From Actinomycetota bacterium (GTDB lineage Bacteria > Actinomycetota > Acidimicrobiia > Acidimicrobiales > Ilumatobacteraceae): a stretch of 64,000 nucleotides of DNA. A program made the position numbers and the translations under genes. Within the stretch, counting starts at the first letter, position 1, and each line of letters opens with the position of its first letter. The stretch covers positions 186,001-250,000 of the forward strand of contig CANGIP010000002.1 in assembly GCA_947454105.1 (NCBI GenBank), in the 5' to 3' direction. The notes beneath the pieces were generated by a model. That model saw nothing but the letters and a program-made list of their open reading frames with translations, searched no databases and was not told where the DNA came from. Shown one piece after another: positions 25,442-35,211 of the stretch.

Positions 25442-27724
25442 CTAGCAACTTCCCACTGTGTAGAGCGCCGGATCAATAGTGGGCACTGGCCAGGTCGGGT
25501 CGACGACACCCCTGGGTACCGTGGTATTGAGATCGGTGATCGCACCTGGGACGGGTGGCACCAGCGTCGTTGAAGTGGTCGTGGTACTCGTCGTCGTGGT
25601 CGTCGGCACCGTCGTTACTGTCGGATCAGCTGGGACAGTGTCCGTCGGGGTTGAGGTTTCCGTTGGTGGCGCCGTCACCGGAGTCAAACAGTCGGTTCCT
25701 GGCAAATACAGACGCATTGACGCTCGCGGATTGGCCGATGGTGTGGGGAAAAAGGTCGCTGGTTGACCAACCAGGGCTGCATCCATCGTGGCTTTCCAGA
25801 TGCGCGCCGGGAACGTTCCACCAACGACGTTGTCGACGCCAACAGCTAAGAATTCTGGAATATTGACCATTGGCAAATACTTATCGGGGTGACCCACCCA
25901 CACTGCCGTCACAAGTTCGGGAGTAAACCCAACCATCCACGAGTTGGTGTTGTTGTCTTGAGTGCCAGTCTTTCCAGCAGCAACTCGACCTTCTAGGGCA
26001 CTTCGTCGCGCCGTACCCGATACCAAGACACCGGTCATGATATTCGTCGTTTTCGCAGCTGCGTCTGGAGTCAGTACAGCGACGCCTTCATCTTGATGCT
26101 GATAAAGCACCGTTCCATCAGGTCCAGAAATACTTTCGATGTAATACGGATCCATGTGCACGCCATTGTTCGCCAAAGTCTGCGCGCCCGAAGCCATATC
26201 AAGTGGACTCATTTCATTCGCACCAGTTGCAAACGATGCATATGGATGTAATGGCTCACGTTCGGCAGGATTGCGTTCGGGATACAGATACAAGTTATGC
26301 GCCATGCGGTACGTCGTATCGACGACGCGATCAAGACCGACCATCTGCGAAAGTCGTCCAAAGGCGCAGTTAATTGAATACCACGTCATTTCTTCGACGG
26401 GGCCAAGCGGACGACTCACACCTTGTTCGGCCACAAATGGATTCTTCGGATCGTCTGGGTTTGGCAAAGTACATGGCAATGTTCCGTCGAGCAGGTCATC
26501 ATTTTGCACACCAGCTTGAATAGCAGCCGACAAAATAAACATCTTGATACTTGAACCAGTTTGGCGTGGAGCAAGCGCCATATTCACTTCATTACGCCCA
26601 GCGACAAATTGCTTTCCTCCCACCATCGCTCGCACTGCCCCGCTCTTACTATCAAGTGTCACGATTGCAGTTTCAATTCCAGCCGTGTTCGAAGGCAATT
26701 GAGTGACACGAGCGTTCTCCGCTGCAGTTTGCGCAACCGGATCAAGTGTTGTGTAAATACTTAAACCACCACGGAAGAGTTTGTTATACCGCTCCTGATA
26801 GGTGTCACCCAACAGATTGCTCTTATTCAACAAATACGACTTCACTTCTTCGCTGAAGTGGGTACGAGTAATTTTCTTTTCAGCGATCGTCTGTACAACT
26901 TCGGGGATTTGCCAACTGTTCGCACATTCAGCAATCGCAGTTGAATCCTCGGGCGGATCTAGGCACATCTTGATCGAGTTGGCTTCAGTTGCTTCCATCA
27001 AACCAACATCAACGACAGCATCGAGCGCCTGACCAAATCGACGCTTACTTTGTTGTGGTCGACGAATCGGGTCATAACTACTTGGCGCCTGTATGAGACC
27101 CGCCAAGAATGTTCCTTCAACCAACGTGAGATCTTCAACCTTCTTGCCAAAGTAGACTTCAGAAGCAGCTTGAATTCCGTAGGTGTTGTTTCCAAAGTAA
27201 ATCGTGTTGAGATACCGCTCAAGAATTTCGTCTTTAGTACGTTCTTTTTCTAAACGCAGTGCGTAGATGATTTGCAACAACTTGTAGCGGCCATCGCGTT
27301 CGAGACCACCGAGATATTCGACCTTCACCACTTGTTGGGTGATTGTTGATGCTCCTTGGCGTGCTCCGCCTTCAAAGTTTGACAACGTCGCTCGAAAGAG
27401 ACCGCGCATATTGACACCGTGGTGGTTGTAAAACTCTCGGTCCTCAACGGCAAGTACGGCTTGGATCACTGGCTGCGGAATCTGACTGAGAAGAACGGGC
27501 TGACTGTTCTCAAGTTCGTAGGCCGCGATTTCATTGCCAGCTCGGTCGTATACATAGGTGCGTTTGGCGATTCCCTCCCAAGCCGGGAGCGCAACCGGGC
27601 TTTCGATATGCGCATTGGCAATTTTCCAGACACGCGGAGCCACACCAACGACCGCAGCCGTCAAAACAAGTGCTCCCGCCACAACGACGATGCACAACCG
27701 CATCCACCAGGTGATCATTCGCAC
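25442..27724 (-). CDS. Bifunctional class A penicillin-binding protein
   Basis: 760 residues. A transmembrane anchor (LCIVVVAGALVLTAAVVGVA), a GT51 transglycosylase domain (EDREFYNHHGVNMRGLFRA; GASTITQQVVKVEYL; with the catalytic Glu in the first) and a transpeptidase domain with SxxK (GSSIKMFIL), SxN (YSINCAFGRL) and KTGT (AAGKTGTQDNNTNSW). The C-terminal tail (about 690-760) is rich in Pro/Thr and ends near a Cys; such tails are common in actinobacterial PonA proteins. It polymerises and cross-links peptidoglycan outside the membrane. Divergent from an LLM oxidoreductase gene. Confidence 0.96.
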   Translation of the reverse strand: MRMITWWMRLCIVVVAGALVLTAAVVGVAPRVWKIANAHIESPVALPAWEGIAKRTYVYDRAGNEIAAYELENSQPVLLSQIPQPVIQAVLAVEDREFYNHHGVNMRGLFRATLSNFEGGARQGASTITQQVVKVEYLGGLERDGRYKLLQIIYALRLEKERTKDEILERYLNTIYFGNNTYGIQAASEVYFGKKVEDLTLVEGTFLAGLIQAPSSYDPIRRPQQSKRRFGQALDAVVDVGLMEATEANSIKMCLDPPEDSTAIAECANSWQIPEVVQTIAEKKITRTHFSEEVKSYLLNKSNLLGDTYQERYNKLFRGGLSIYTTLDPVAQTAAENARVTQLPSNTAGIETAIVTLDSKSGAVRAMVGGKQFVAGRNEVNMALAPRQTGSSIKMFILSAAIQAGVQNDDLLDGTLPCTLPNPDDPKNPFVAEQGVSRPLGPVEEMTWYSINCAFGRLSQMVGLDRVVDTTYRMAHNLYLYPERNPAEREPLHPYASFATGANEMSPLDMASGAQTLANNGVHMDPYYIESISGPDGTVLYQHQDEGVAVLTPDAAAKTTNIMTGVLVSGTARRSALEGRVAAGKTGTQDNNTNSWMVGFTPELVTAVWVGHPDKYLPMVNIPEFLAVGVDNVVGGTFPARIWKATMDAALVGQPATFFPTPSANPRASMRLYLPGTDCLTPVTAPPTETSTPTDTVPADPTVTTVPTTTTTSTTTTSTTLVPPVPGAITDLNTTVPRGVVDPTWPVPTIDPALYTVGSC

Positions 27725-27791
27725 AACGCCTCTACGGTAGTTCTCGGTTCGGGCTGAGCAGTGTCACCCCCGACCCACTACCGTTTCATCT

Positions 27792-28739
27792 ATGTCATCT
27801 TCTTCCGGCCAGCGCCCCTTTCGTTTCGGTATCCAAGCATCCAAGGCCAACACCCGCGACCTATGGGTTGACCTCGCTCGACGCAGTGAGGACCATGGAT
27901 ATTCGTGCCTCACCATGCCCGACCACTTCGACGATCAGTTAGCCCCGGTTCCGGCCCTCATGACCGCCGCCAATGTCACGACAAACCTCCGTGTTGGTGC
28001 TTTGGTCTGGGATAACGACTACAAGCACCCTGCGGTTCTCGCCAAAGAACTGGCCACGATGGACGTGCTGTCCGACGGTCGGCTTGAGCTCGGAATAGGC
28101 GCGGGCTGGATGATCAGCGACTACGAACAAATGGGCATCACGTACGACTCGGCAAAGGTTCGTATTGATCGTTTTGTTGAAGGTCTCAAGGTCATCAAAG
28201 GCGCCATGGCCGAAGGCGCGTTTTCGTTTTCTGGCGATCATTACACCATCACCAACTACAACGGAACTCCCAAGCCAATTCAGGCGCCTTGTCCCCCAAT
28301 TTTAATTGGCGGTGGAGGTAAGCGCGTGTTGTCAATCGCTGCCCGCGAAGCTGACATTGTTGGCATCAACGCCACCATGTCGGCAGGCGTTATTGGTCCA
28401 GATGCATTCAACACCATGACCGCTGAAGCCGTTGATGCAAAAGTCGCCATCGTGCGCGAAGCCGCGGGTGCTCGCTTCAGCGACATCGAAATGAATGTGC
28501 GCGCATTCTTAGTCAGCATTACCGATGACGCGAAGCAGGCCGCTTCGGGAATCGCTTCAATGCTCGGTGTCGAACCCGAGATGGTTGAACAATCACCTTT
28601 CGCACTCGTTGGCCCAACGAGCAAACTTATTGAAGACCTCATTGAACGACGCGAACGGTGGGGATTTTCATACATCATCGTTGGCGCAGACGACGTTGAA
28701 TCTTTCGCGCCAGTCGTCGCCGCGCTCAACGGGAAGTAA
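27792..28739 (+). CDS. LLM-class oxidoreductase, probably F420-dependent
   Basis: 315 residues: FRFGIQASKANTRDLWVDLA, CLTMPDHFDDQLAPVPALMT, LRVGALVWDNDYKHPAVLAK and LELGIGAGWMISDYEQMGI are the strands and loops of an F420-type luciferase-like enzyme (TIGR03621-like). The cofactor assignment rests on resemblance. Substrate unknown. It begins 67 bases from the divergent PBP gene start and precedes the Gfo/Idh/MocA gene by 15 bases, so at least three genes may form one transcript (27792-31438). Confidence 0.88.
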   Translation: MSSSSGQRPFRFGIQASKANTRDLWVDLARRSEDHGYSCLTMPDHFDDQLAPVPALMTAANVTTNLRVGALVWDNDYKHPAVLAKELATMDVLSDGRLELGIGAGWMISDYEQMGITYDSAKVRIDRFVEGLKVIKGAMAEGAFSFSGDHYTITNYNGTPKPIQAPCPPILIGGGGKRVLSIAAREADIVGINATMSAGVIGPDAFNTMTAEAVDAKVAIVREAAGARFSDIEMNVRAFLVSITDDAKQAASGIASMLGVEPEMVEQSPFALVGPTSKLIEDLIERRERWGFSYIIVGADDVESFAPVVAALNGK

Positions 28740-28754
28740 GACGGAATCATTCAC

Positions 28755-29780
28755 GTGTCTGAACCGATGTCACTAGCACTGTGCGGCGCGGGAATGATCT
28801 CAGGCGCGCATGCCATGGCTGCGCATGTATTGGGGATGCCAGTCGTTGCAGTTGCGTCGCGAAGCCAGGAGAAAAGCACCGAGCGCGCCAAACAGCTGAA
28901 TGCAAAATCAGTGGAATACTCGCAACTTCCAGGCGGCGCCGACATTGTTGTTGTCGCGACACCACCGGCACAACATTTTGACCATGCTGTTTATTCGCTA
29001 CAACGGGGCGCTGCAGTCGTGATCGAAAAGCCACTCGCGTACACCCTCAACGAAGCCGACCGCCTCGTGTCGCACGCCGAACAATATGGACAGAAAATCT
29101 TGTATGCCGAAAATTTGGCCTACGCACCAATCGTTCATGCATTTATCAAGCGAGCAGTGTCGATCGGTTCGGTGACACACATGTCGTTTCGTACCGTGCA
29201 ATCACTTCCCGCGTGGGGCGACTTCACCACCGCTGAATGGGGTGGCGGCGCACTCTTCGACCTGGGCGTCCATCCCATAGCTATTGCAGTTCTAGTGGGT
29301 CGAGCGATTGGTGCTGGTGAAGTTGTTGCGGTCTCAGCAAAACTCGACGGCGAGATCACCGACACGCACGCTGAGATCAAGCTGACTTTTAACAATGGCC
29401 TCACAGCTAGCGTTGTTTCATCGTGGCAAGGTTCAGAAACTCCTGAATGGAATTTTCAAGTGGCTTCCGATCAAGGTGTCGTTCGTGCCGAACTGATGCC
29501 AAACATCAACCTTGAACACAACGGTGAAGACGTTGCCTTGCCTGCCACTACATCGCCAATCCCGTTCATTCAGCAATTTGGTTACACCGGTCAACTGCAA
29601 GCATTCGCCGACGATCTCGCACACCACACCACACCATTCATGGGCATTGCCTTCGGGCGTTGGATGATGGAGATCGTGTGTGCTGGTTACGTCTCGGCGC
29701 GACAGAACTCAACAGAAGTTGCAGTTCCGAGTGGCTGTGATCGGTTCGTTGCCCCACTTCAACTCTGGAAATCCGCATGA
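28755..29780 (+). CDS. Gfo/Idh/MocA family oxidoreductase
   Basis: 341 residues, start GTG 28755. A Rossmann N-terminus (LALCGAGMISGAHAMAAHVL, GxGxxxxxH), VVATPPAQHFDHAVYSLQRG and the catalytic-type EKPLAYTLNEADRL segment, followed by the C-terminal alpha/beta domain (GGALFDLGVHPIAIAVLVG). Members oxidise or reduce sugars and related compounds with NAD(P). The last codon overlaps the start of the downstream secreted protein gene (ATGA at 29777), which suggests coupling and possibly a shared substrate. Confidence 0.92.
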   Translation: MSEPMSLALCGAGMISGAHAMAAHVLGMPVVAVASRSQEKSTERAKQLNAKSVEYSQLPGGADIVVVATPPAQHFDHAVYSLQRGAAVVIEKPLAYTLNEADRLVSHAEQYGQKILYAENLAYAPIVHAFIKRAVSIGSVTHMSFRTVQSLPAWGDFTTAEWGGGALFDLGVHPIAIAVLVGRAIGAGEVVAVSAKLDGEITDTHAEIKLTFNNGLTASVVSSWQGSETPEWNFQVASDQGVVRAELMPNINLEHNGEDVALPATTSPIPFIQQFGYTGQLQAFADDLAHHTTPFMGIAFGRWMMEIVCAGYVSARQNSTEVAVPSGCDRFVAPLQLWKSA

Positions 29781-31438
29781 AGTTAGCGCGGTCGTTCATA
29801 GCGACGATGACTGGTTGCGCTCTTGCGATAACCGCATGCGGAACAAGTGATGCCAGCGATACATCATCACCAAACAACGGCGAGTCGTCAACGACAACAG
29901 TCGAAATAGCAAGCGACGTTTCATCGTCATCTGTGGCGCCCACAACAACAATTGCTCCCGACCCGTACGCAACGCCCGGTTGGTTAGCCGCCGAGAATGC
30001 CTTGCCTGGCACCGACGCTTGGCGGATTACCAAAGATGTCCCTGGCGATAAACCCGTGTCCGCCGAAGGGGCAATTGAGGGTTACGCCGATACGACGAGT
30101 GCGCAACCCGGCGATGTCGTCACGCTCTTTGTCGCGACTTCGGCACCGACATGGCATGTCGAGGCTTACCGCATGGGTTGGTACGGCGGAATGCAAGGTC
30201 GCCTCATTTGGACCTCAGGCGAAACAGCATCAACGTGGCAACTTGATATGTCCACAGATAGCACGACCAAAATGTCACGCGCATTGTGGGCACCTTCGCT
30301 GACCTTCACGATTGACAACACGTGGCCCACGGGTTCGTATTTACTCAAACTTGTTTCCAGTACATCTGAAGCGCACTATGTGCCGCTGACCGTTCGTCGG
30401 GATTCAACGAATGCTTCACTCGTTGTCGTTTCCGCAGTAACAACATGGCAGGCTTATAACCCTTGGGGTGGCTGCACGCTGTACCAGTGTTTTGTTGGCA
30501 ACCCCCGAAGTCGCGCCACTGTTGTTTCGTTTGATCGCCCTTACGCCTCTTCATACAACTGGGGTTCGGCAGACTTTTTGACTCACGAACTGCCGCTGAT
30601 CAGTTTGATTGAAGAACTTGGAATTGACACGGCTTATGTCACTGATATTGATCTTCATTCAAGCGCACTTGATGGTGATGGTTCAACGAACCCAGTGCTC
30701 GTGAATCGCACTGCACTTCTCACCACTGCTCATGACGAGTATTACTCGACTCCCATGCGCGCATCGCTTGAGCGCGCTCGCGATGCAGGAATCAACTTGG
30801 CGTTCTTCGGGGCCAATGCCGTGTACCGCCACATTCGACTCGAACCCAATAATGAAGGTTTACCCTTCAGGCAATTAGTGAACTATCGAACTGCCGACGA
30901 CGATCCCATGACCTCACAAGATCCATTGCAGTCAACCGTGCAATGGCGCAATGATCCGCTGAACAAACCCGAATCAGCACTGATCGGTATTCAATACTTT
31001 GCCGCCGGTGTGAAGACGGCGATGAAACTCGTCAACACCGATAATTGGGTTTTTGCAGGAGTCGATCTTTCACACGGAACTTCATTAAAAAACCTCGTTG
31101 CGATTGAGGCCGACGGACTCGGTCACTCAAATCAAGAGCCAGACAATCTTGAAGTGCTGGCAAGTTCTCCGGTGACGTACAAGCATGCTCGCTACAACCA
31201 CGCCATGACGTACTACTCGGCCGACAGCGGTGCCGGCATTTTCGCAACCGGAACCATTGGTTGGATTCATGCACTTGATTCAACGACATGGGGCAATGAA
31301 AATGTTTCAACGGTCGTGCGTGGTATCACAACGAATGTCTTACAGGCATTCGCTACTGGTCCAGTCGGCGTTGCTCATCCAAGTGTGAGCAACGCCAGCC
31401 GTTATCGAACTTCGGTACAACCAGATGTCGAGGATTAA
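29777..31438 (+). CDS. Secreted lipoprotein of the DMFase-beta/DUF6605-like family
   Basis: 553 residues. A signal peptide with lipobox (ATMTGCALAITAC), a Ser/Thr linker, then a large domain that matches the N,N-dimethylformamidase beta-subunit/DUF6605 group: IEGYADTTSAQPGDVVTLFV, YRMGWYGGMQGRLIW, the class I glutamine-amidotransferase-like core (VVSAVTTWQAYNPWGGCTLY; TTAHDEYYSTPMRASLERA; FFGANAVYRHIRLE) and a late GIFATGTIGWIHAL. Function in bacteria is largely unassigned; glycan or amide hydrolysis is a guess. It is convergent with the next gene with a one-base gap. Confidence 0.8.
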   Translation: MKLARSFIATMTGCALAITACGTSDASDTSSPNNGESSTTTVEIASDVSSSSVAPTTTIAPDPYATPGWLAAENALPGTDAWRITKDVPGDKPVSAEGAIEGYADTTSAQPGDVVTLFVATSAPTWHVEAYRMGWYGGMQGRLIWTSGETASTWQLDMSTDSTTKMSRALWAPSLTFTIDNTWPTGSYLLKLVSSTSEAHYVPLTVRRDSTNASLVVVSAVTTWQAYNPWGGCTLYQCFVGNPRSRATVVSFDRPYASSYNWGSADFLTHELPLISLIEELGIDTAYVTDIDLHSSALDGDGSTNPVLVNRTALLTTAHDEYYSTPMRASLERARDAGINLAFFGANAVYRHIRLEPNNEGLPFRQLVNYRTADDDPMTSQDPLQSTVQWRNDPLNKPESALIGIQYFAAGVKTAMKLVNTDNWVFAGVDLSHGTSLKNLVAIEADGLGHSNQEPDNLEVLASSPVTYKHARYNHAMTYYSADSGAGIFATGTIGWIHALDSTTWGNENVSTVVRGITTNVLQAFATGPVGVAHPSVSNASRYRTSVQPDVED

Positions 31439-31439
31439 T

Positions 31440-32582
31440 TCAGCCCGCTGCGTTCAATGAGCTTCGCGGCACGAACGACAACGAATTAACGGCAAGATTG
31501 ACGCCACTCGTGAATGCCCAGATTGCATTGACTTGGCTTGAAGTTGGACCAACTAATGTAGGTGCCGTCAGAGTAATCTCGGCGTTGGGCATCTGAGGGC
31601 TCCAAAACCGCCAATCACCATTTGGGCTATTGAAGTCTGTGGGTTGCAAGTTGCCGTTGCATTCACCATTAATCAGAATTGAACGCAGACTCAACTGATC
31701 CAAAGTCGTTTCCAGACTGCCCGCAGGTACTTCATATTGATAACCAATGAGACCGTCAAATGACACAGGTTTGTCGTCGTACCCATAAGTCGTGTCCAAA
31801 TAACCCACACCTGAACAATCATTGGACGCAAAAAACAAGTAATTAGTTTGCACACCCTGAGCGTTGATATTGGTCCACCGTCCGTTGTCCCAAACAACTC
31901 CGGATGAAGAACCAGTCAACTGAATGTCGCCGAAGTCTTCGCCACCTGATCCGATGATCGCAATTGCATCACTCTTGTTGTCGATGGCTGTTTGAATTTC
32001 CACGACCGAGTGGTCCGAGTAATAACCAGTCACGTCCACCAAAATGTCGGCAGTCGCGCCAGCAACTCCCATCGAGTCGAACCACACTTCGAAAGTTCCG
32101 GCATCGGCACCCGAAGTCGGCAAGTTGACAGTGATTGAGTTCGCGACAGTTTTACGAGCCTCAAAGTTGATATTTGATGTCTGCGGCGCACCGGTTGCAT
32201 CGGCTGGCCGAACGGACACGAATCCATCTGCAGTTGAGTTAAGAACCGTGACGTTCAAGACGACGCCAGTTGAACCTGCGGGCATCACTGACTGCGCGCC
32301 AGCAGCTGTTGGAATCGAGCCAGTCACTTTGACATCGTGTGGCACTCCCGTGACGAATGGACCAGCCCACAAAACAACCGAATCGCGCGTGTCAAGAACG
32401 CGAACCGGTGACACCGCAACAAAGGTTGAACTACTTGCGGGCGCAGTTCCGGCTTGAGCAAACAGGGTCACTCCACCGCCAAGAGATACCGCGATCGCTG
32501 CACCGATCGCCGCCCATCTGATGCGCAATGCATGCGTTGAAACCGACAGGGACTTTTTGAGGTAATTTTCCACCATGCGCAA
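31440..32582 (-). CDS. Secreted wall-type protein with VRxLDTR domain
   Basis: 380 residues. A signal or anchor segment (IRWAAIGAAIAVSLGGGVTL) leads to a beta-rich domain typical of secreted actinobacterial proteins: FVAVSPVRVLDTRDSV, TGVVLNVTVLNSTADGFVSV, and ILVDVTGYYSD (about residues 45-190). The C-terminal part (190-380) is Gly/Ser/Asn-rich and contains two Cys (NDCSGVG, NGECNGN) but no known motif. Probably surface-exposed or secreted. An ATG at residue 3 is an alternative start. No terminator separates it from the convergent gene. Confidence 0.7.
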   Translation of the reverse strand: MRMVENYLKKSLSVSTHALRIRWAAIGAAIAVSLGGGVTLFAQAGTAPASSSTFVAVSPVRVLDTRDSVVLWAGPFVTGVPHDVKVTGSIPTAAGAQSVMPAGSTGVVLNVTVLNSTADGFVSVRPADATGAPQTSNINFEARKTVANSITVNLPTSGADAGTFEVWFDSMGVAGATADILVDVTGYYSDHSVVEIQTAIDNKSDAIAIIGSGGEDFGDIQLTGSSSGVVWDNGRWTNINAQGVQTNYLFFASNDCSGVGYLDTTYGYDDKPVSFDGLIGYQYEVPAGSLETTLDQLSLRSILINGECNGNLQPTDFNSPNGDWRFWSPQMPNAEITLTAPTLVGPTSSQVNAIWAFTSGVNLAVNSLSFVPRSSLNAAG

Positions 32583-32651
32583 ACTATAAAGATTTAAAGA
32601 ACGCTATTCAGGGATACTAATAACGATATGAACTGGCGTGGCAACAACGGG

Positions 32652-32725
32652 TGGGCGCTGAGGGACTCGAACCCCCGACCTCCTCGGTGTAAGCGAGGAG
32701 CTCTAACCAACTGAGCTAAGCGCCC
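32652..32725 (-). tRNA. tRNA-Val(TAC)
   Basis: Minus-strand cloverleaf with acceptor GGGCGCT/AGCGCCC, D-arm TAGCTCAGTTGGTTAGAGC, anticodon loop CTTACAC (anticodon TAC), T-arm GGGGGTTCGAGTCCC and discriminator A. CCA is not encoded. Confidence 0.95.
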
Positions 32726-32790
32726 GTGTAAGAGTTGAAATCATACCGCCCACCTGAGCGATCAAAACTAATAAATAGCGAGTATCCACG

Positions 32791-33765
32791 ATGTACGCGA
32801 CTCGCGCTACTACGGTTTTTCTCGTGGCAACCCGCCCTGGTGACGCTGAAAGCGAACTCCTTCGACAATATTTAGATGACATCGGGACCTACCCGTTGCT
32901 CAACGCTGATGATGAACGTCGTCTCGCTGCCCTCATTTTGGCCTCGCGATTTGCCCAGGAACGCCTTGATTTTGACCCCGCACCCAAGGGTCGTGAACGT
33001 ACTGAACTGATGCGAACCCTGCACGCCGGCGACGATGCCCGTGCCCAATTCATCCAGTGCAACCTGCGTTTAGTGGTCAGCGTGGCCCGCCGATACGAAG
33101 GCGCTGGCCTTGGACTTTTAGATCTCATTCAAGAGGGCAACCTTGGGCTCATGCGAGCCGTCGAAGGCTTTGACCACGAAAAAGGTTTCAAGTTCTCAAC
33201 CTACGCAACATGGTGGATACGCCAGTCAATTGGCCGGGCCTTGGCCGATTCATCACGAACTATTCGGGTTCCTTCACATGTGCGCGAGGTCTATTCGCTC
33301 ATTGATCAGAGCACCGAAAAACTCGCTGCCGAACTTGATCGTCAACCAACAGTTGAAGAGATTGCCGAACTGTCAGGTGTCAGCGCCGAACGTGTCGCTC
33401 TTGTTCACCAGCACCGTCGCCCCTTGGTCTCGTTATCCACTCCCCTTGATAACGATGGCGATTCAGAACTAGGTGATCTCATCGCTGACGAAGGAGCGAT
33501 CTCGCCATTTGAATCAGCCGCTGCCGCTCTTGAAAAGCGGGCTTTGATCGAACAGCTTCGTCGCCTTGAAGAACGCGAAGAAGAAGTGTTGCGTGCTCGC
33601 TTTGGTATTGACGATCATCCGATGACACTTTCTGAAATCGGCGAGAAGCTCGGAATCACGCGTGAGCGAGTTCGCCAGATTGAATCTCGTGCTCTTGGCA
33701 AGTTGCGTCACCCAAGCGTGTCGCGAGTGTGGCATGAAGGCCAACGCTCAGCCGACGCGGTCTGA
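32791..33765 (+). CDS. Sigma-70 family RNA polymerase sigma factor (RpoD/HrdB-like)
   Basis: 324 residues with regions 1.2 (LLRQYLDDIGTYPLLNADDE), 2 (IQCNLRLVVSVARRYEGAG; LDLIQEGNLGLMRAVEGFDH; KFSTYATWWIRQSIGRALAD), 3 (TIRVPSHVREVYSLIDQS; EIAELSGVSAERVALVHQH) and 4 with the standard recognition helix GITRERVRQIESRALGKLR. Region 1.1 is lacking, so it is a group 2 or short primary factor. The start is either ATG 32791 or GTG 32824; neither has a clear RBS. It contrasts with the factor at 17935 in having a canonical 4.2 helix. Confidence 0.93.
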   Translation: MYATRATTVFLVATRPGDAESELLRQYLDDIGTYPLLNADDERRLAALILASRFAQERLDFDPAPKGRERTELMRTLHAGDDARAQFIQCNLRLVVSVARRYEGAGLGLLDLIQEGNLGLMRAVEGFDHEKGFKFSTYATWWIRQSIGRALADSSRTIRVPSHVREVYSLIDQSTEKLAAELDRQPTVEEIAELSGVSAERVALVHQHRRPLVSLSTPLDNDGDSELGDLIADEGAISPFESAAAALEKRALIEQLRRLEEREEEVLRARFGIDDHPMTLSEIGEKLGITRERVRQIESRALGKLRHPSVSRVWHEGQRSADAV

Positions 33766-33783
33766 TCACTTGCTACAACAGTT

Positions 33784-34560
33784 TTACAACGGCAACTTGT
33801 GGCGCGTCGCCAACGCTTGATTAAAGATTCCATTTGGTGCTGCAACAGGTGTTCGTCGAGCCGCGTGATCGAGAACAATCAGTTCGCGACCCTGAGCATC
33901 TTCGACGGACACACCAACTTCATGACAGATCAAATATGCGGCCGCGTAATCCCACACGCCGTGAGCACTTGGACTCATATCGATAAATGCATCCACTGTT
34001 GAATCAGCGACATAACAAATGTCGATGGCCGAAGCACCAAACGATCTGAACTGTGCCCAGCCTGCGCCTTCTGGGGGACGACCCGACACCGCAACGAGTG
34101 CAGTATTCCATTCAGTCATGTTTCCGCGTAAGAGAGGTTCGCCATTTCGCCAAGCGCCTTGACCGCGTATTGCCCACCAACGCGTTCCGACAGCCTGGTC
34201 AACGACCAAGGCCACACATGGACCAGCCGCGTCAACGGCACACAACGACGTCGCGTAATGCGGCACTCCCCGACTCGCATTCGTCGAACCATCAAGTGGA
34301 TCAATAATCACGACGATGTTCCGGTCAAGATTCTCTGAGCCACTTTCCTCCGACAGTATTCCCACGCCGGCAGCACGCAACATCTCTAAGGCGACTTGAT
34401 CGACTACTACGTCGGCGGCGTATTGGGTGTCACGAAGGCCAGAGGGACCCCAATCTGCGATGTCTTTTAAGGCGGTCCCGATTGCATCTGCCACAGCATT
34501 CAGCAACTGGAGTGTTTGGCTGGCGTCCATCTCAACGAGGGTAGTGCGCTTATTGCCCAT
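33784..34560 (-). CDS. Inositol monophosphatase family protein
   Basis: About 258 residues from ATG 34560 (MGNKRTTLVEMDASQTL), which has AGGATA just upstream; ATG 34530 is an alternative and the frame open to 34677 is not needed. The metal-binding motifs are VVIIDPLDGSTNASRG (DPLDGT-like) and GVWDYAAAYLICHEVG (WDxxAG-like). Members hydrolyse inositol phosphates, fructose-1,6-bisphosphate or histidinol phosphate; specificity here is open. Divergent from the unknown gene at 34591, with 30 bases between starts. Confidence 0.9.
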   Translation of the reverse strand: MGNKRTTLVEMDASQTLQLLNAVADAIGTALKDIADWGPSGLRDTQYAADVVVDQVALEMLRAAGVGILSEESGSENLDRNIVVIIDPLDGSTNASRGVPHYATSLCAVDAAGPCVALVVDQAVGTRWWAIRGQGAWRNGEPLLRGNMTEWNTALVAVSGRPPEGAGWAQFRSFGASAIDICYVADSTVDAFIDMSPSAHGVWDYAAAYLICHEVGVSVEDAQGRELIVLDHAARRTPVAAPNGIFNQALATRHKLPL

Positions 34561-34590
34561 TATCCTGAACCCTGTTTCAAAGGACGGGTT

Positions 34591-35154
34591 ATGGCTTTCA
34601 TCGATGTTGCAGGATTTGTCTCCGACATGAAGAGTCACGCCATTGACCATGGCTTTCACGTGCACGACGAACGCCACTTTGTGGAAACGTATTCATTGCG
34701 CCAACTCTGGGAAGTCGATCTGCACCCTGAAGAAGCCTGCGACGGGCCGATTGATTTACATCTCTCACTTGAGGTCGACCCGCGCGCACTTTTGGGTTTC
34801 GAAGATGAGATGAGCAAACTCGAAGACCCATCGGACGAACCGCCCCAGGGTTTTGAGTTTCCGTTACTTTTCACGTGGACTCTTCCCCCGCTCACAAGCC
34901 GACCCGACCTGCTGGTACTCGCCACCGATCTTGCTGGTGTTGGCGGAACCGATTTACCACTTGAGGTTTCTGCGATTGACTCAACGGCATCGGTCATTGA
35001 TGCCCCCGAACATCGATTGTCAATCGTGGCGCGCCTCAGCGTTTCGCTTGCCGACGTGTACGCCAATGATGATTCAGTTTTTTGTGGCGTCTTGGAAAAA
35101 TGTAGCGAAGTCAGTTTGTTCTTGCTCGAAATCGCTCCGTCATGGATGTCCTAG
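34591..35154 (+). CDS. Unknown 187-residue protein
   Basis: ATG 34591 has a good AAGGA at 34576-34580. The protein begins MAFIDVAGFVSDMKSHAIDH and is acidic and soluble; it shows no signal peptide, membrane segment or known motif. A Pro-rich acidic stretch (EDPSDEPPQGFEF) near the middle divides it into two halves. I do not recognise the family. It is the first of four small plus-strand genes (34591-36171) that lie head to head with the inositol phosphatase gene. Confidence 0.65.
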   Translation: MAFIDVAGFVSDMKSHAIDHGFHVHDERHFVETYSLRQLWEVDLHPEEACDGPIDLHLSLEVDPRALLGFEDEMSKLEDPSDEPPQGFEFPLLFTWTLPPLTSRPDLLVLATDLAGVGGTDLPLEVSAIDSTASVIDAPEHRLSIVARLSVSLADVYANDDSVFCGVLEKCSEVSLFLLEIAPSWMS

Positions 35155-35211
35155 TCGTGAAGTTTTGGGTAATTACGCGTCTCGCACAGTCGAGCATGAA
35201 ATACTGACACC

